Below, piece by piece: positions 63,191 through 64,000 of a stretch of DNA of 64,000 bases (position 1 is its first letter; each line of letters starts with the position of its first letter). The DNA comes from Streptomyces sp. JB150 (lineage in GTDB: Bacteria > Actinomycetota > Actinomycetes > Streptomycetales > Streptomycetaceae). The notes below the pieces were generated by a model that ran no database searches, had not been told where the DNA came from, and saw only the letters and a program-made list of their open reading frames with translations. A program made the translations under genes and the position numbers. Where the stretch lies: positions 5,848,445 through 5,912,444 of the forward strand of contig NZ_CP049780.1 in assembly GCF_011193355.1 (NCBI RefSeq), read 5' to 3'.

Positions 63191-64000
63191 ATGAGCGGAG
63201 TACGGAACGGCGACGGCGGACGGGTCGTCGTCATCGGAGCGGGCATCGCCGGGCTGGCCGCCGCCCACCGGCTGCTGGAGCGCGGGGCGCGGGTGACCGT
63301 GCTGGAGGCGTCCGACCGGGTCGGCGGCAAGCTGCTGCCCGGCGAGATCGCGGGCGTACGGGTCGACCTCGGCGCCGAGTCCCTGCTGGCCCGCCGCCCC
63401 GAGGCGATCGGCCTCGCCCGCGAGGTGGGCCTCGCCGGCCGGCTCCAGCCGCCCGCCACCAGCACCGCCGCACTGTGGACCCGCGGAGTCCTGCGCCCCA
63501 TGCCCAAGGGCCACGTCATGGGCGTCCCCGGCACCGCCGAAGCCCTGTCCGGCGTCCTCTCCGAGGAGGGCGTGCGCCGCATCGAGCGGGACGCCGAACT
63601 GCCCCGCACCGAGGTCGGCGACGACATCGCGGTCGGGGAGTACGTGGCGGCCAGGCTGGGCCGCGAGGTCGTCGACCGCCTTGTCGAACCCCTGCTCGGC
63701 GGGGTCTACGCGGGCGACGCCTACCGGCTGTCCCTGCGCTCCGCCGTCCCCCAGCTCTTCGAGGCCGCCCGCACCCACACCTCGCTCACCGAGGCCGTCC
63801 GGGAAATCCAGGCCAAGGCGGCGGCGAACCCGCGGACCGGCCCCGTCTTCATGGGCCTGGAGGGCGGCGTCGGCACCCTGCCGCTCGCCGTCGCCGACTC
63901 GGTGCGCTCCCGCGGCGGCGAGATCCTGACCCGGACGCCGGCGACCGAGCTGCGCCGGGACACCGGCACGGGCTGGCGGATCACCGCGGGCGGCCGCACG
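63191..64000 (+). CDS. hemG: Protoporphyrinogen/coproporphyrinogen III oxidase (3' end outside the window)
   Basis: 270 residues visible. The FAD-binding VVVIGAGIAGLAAAHRLLERG is followed by VTVLEASDRVGGKL and the family segments AESLLARRPEAIGLAREVGL and EPLLGGVYAGDAYRLSLR. In actinobacteria this enzyme (HemY/CgoX) oxidises coproporphyrinogen III to coproporphyrin III in the coproporphyrin-dependent haem route. The ATG follows a GAGAGGGTGAGGG purine stretch. hemE is 3.9 kb upstream on the same strand. It is cut by the right edge, so its C-terminus and any following chdC (hemQ) gene cannot be seen. Confidence 0.93.
   Translation, partial: MSGVRNGDGGRVVVIGAGIAGLAAAHRLLERGARVTVLEASDRVGGKLLPGEIAGVRVDLGAESLLARRPEAIGLAREVGLAGRLQPPATSTAALWTRGVLRPMPKGHVMGVPGTAEALSGVLSEEGVRRIERDAELPRTEVGDDIAVGEYVAARLGREVVDRLVEPLLGGVYAGDAYRLSLRSAVPQLFEAARTHTSLTEAVREIQAKAAANPRTGPVFMGLEGGVGTLPLAVADSVRSRGGEILTRTPATELRRDTGTGWRITAGGRT

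Overview
The window is high-GC actinobacterial chromosome, almost certainly Streptomyces. Evidence: strong third-position G/C bias, frequent GTG starts and 4-bp start/stop overlaps, several probable leaderless genes, a whiI sporulation regulator with a WhiG-type promoter, and a gene order (murA-like, aconitase, ngcEFG, rok7B7-xylFGH, dxs, fadAB, rnd, whiI, hemE, hemG) that I recall from the S. coelicolor SCO5998-SCO6041 region. All functional calls come from reading motifs and from memory of families; no search was run.

Left part (1-11.1 kb): a divergently transcribed, iron-box-controlled small-molecule locus. Leftward: a 2-oxoglutarate dioxygenase of the arginine/asparagine beta-hydroxylase type, an SbnB-like opine/ornithine-cyclodeaminase-fold dehydrogenase, a PLP (fold III) decarboxylase, an SbnA-like cysteine-synthase-fold enzyme, and a MATE exporter cut by the window edge. 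Rightward: a Tat/lipoprotein solute-binding protein, two Opp/Dpp/Nik permeases and a double-ATPase. Two DmdR1/IdeR-like iron boxes lie between the arms. The logic is a diaminopropionate- or ethylenediamine-based amino-acid metallophore with its own exporter and importer. This is the most interesting system in the window.

11-30 kb: a secreted amidase, an unusual XRE-HTH/MurA fusion with a possible self-operator, a small DUF4236 protein, two MFS exporters (one with a divergent HxlR regulator), aconitase behind a TamR-type palindrome and an iron-box-like site, a secreted GH92 alpha-mannosidase, and the ngcEFG chito-sugar importer preceded by a DasR site.

30-45 kb: Rok7B7 with the xylose importer xylFGH, dxs, an APC amino-acid permease, a GT-C membrane glycosyltransferase, a small two-repeat secreted protein, a 181-bp palindromic MITE-like element whose edge supplies the stop codon of a NYN-domain gene, a propeller-like protein and a methyltransferase.

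44-55 kb: the fadA-fadB beta-oxidation operon with a perfect 18-bp operator palindrome, then a mannoside-utilisation locus (GH2 beta-mannosidase plus LacI regulator, divergent from a sugar ABC importer) with candidate LacI operators between them.

54.6-64 kb: RNase D, a tiny Lys-tailed secreted peptide, whiI, a DUF3000 protein, hemE, rhomboid protease, a small hypothetical, a CoA-disulfide-reductase-like flavoprotein, a DUF4349 lipoprotein and the start of hemG. No tRNA, rRNA, CRISPR array, transposase or prophage gene was seen.
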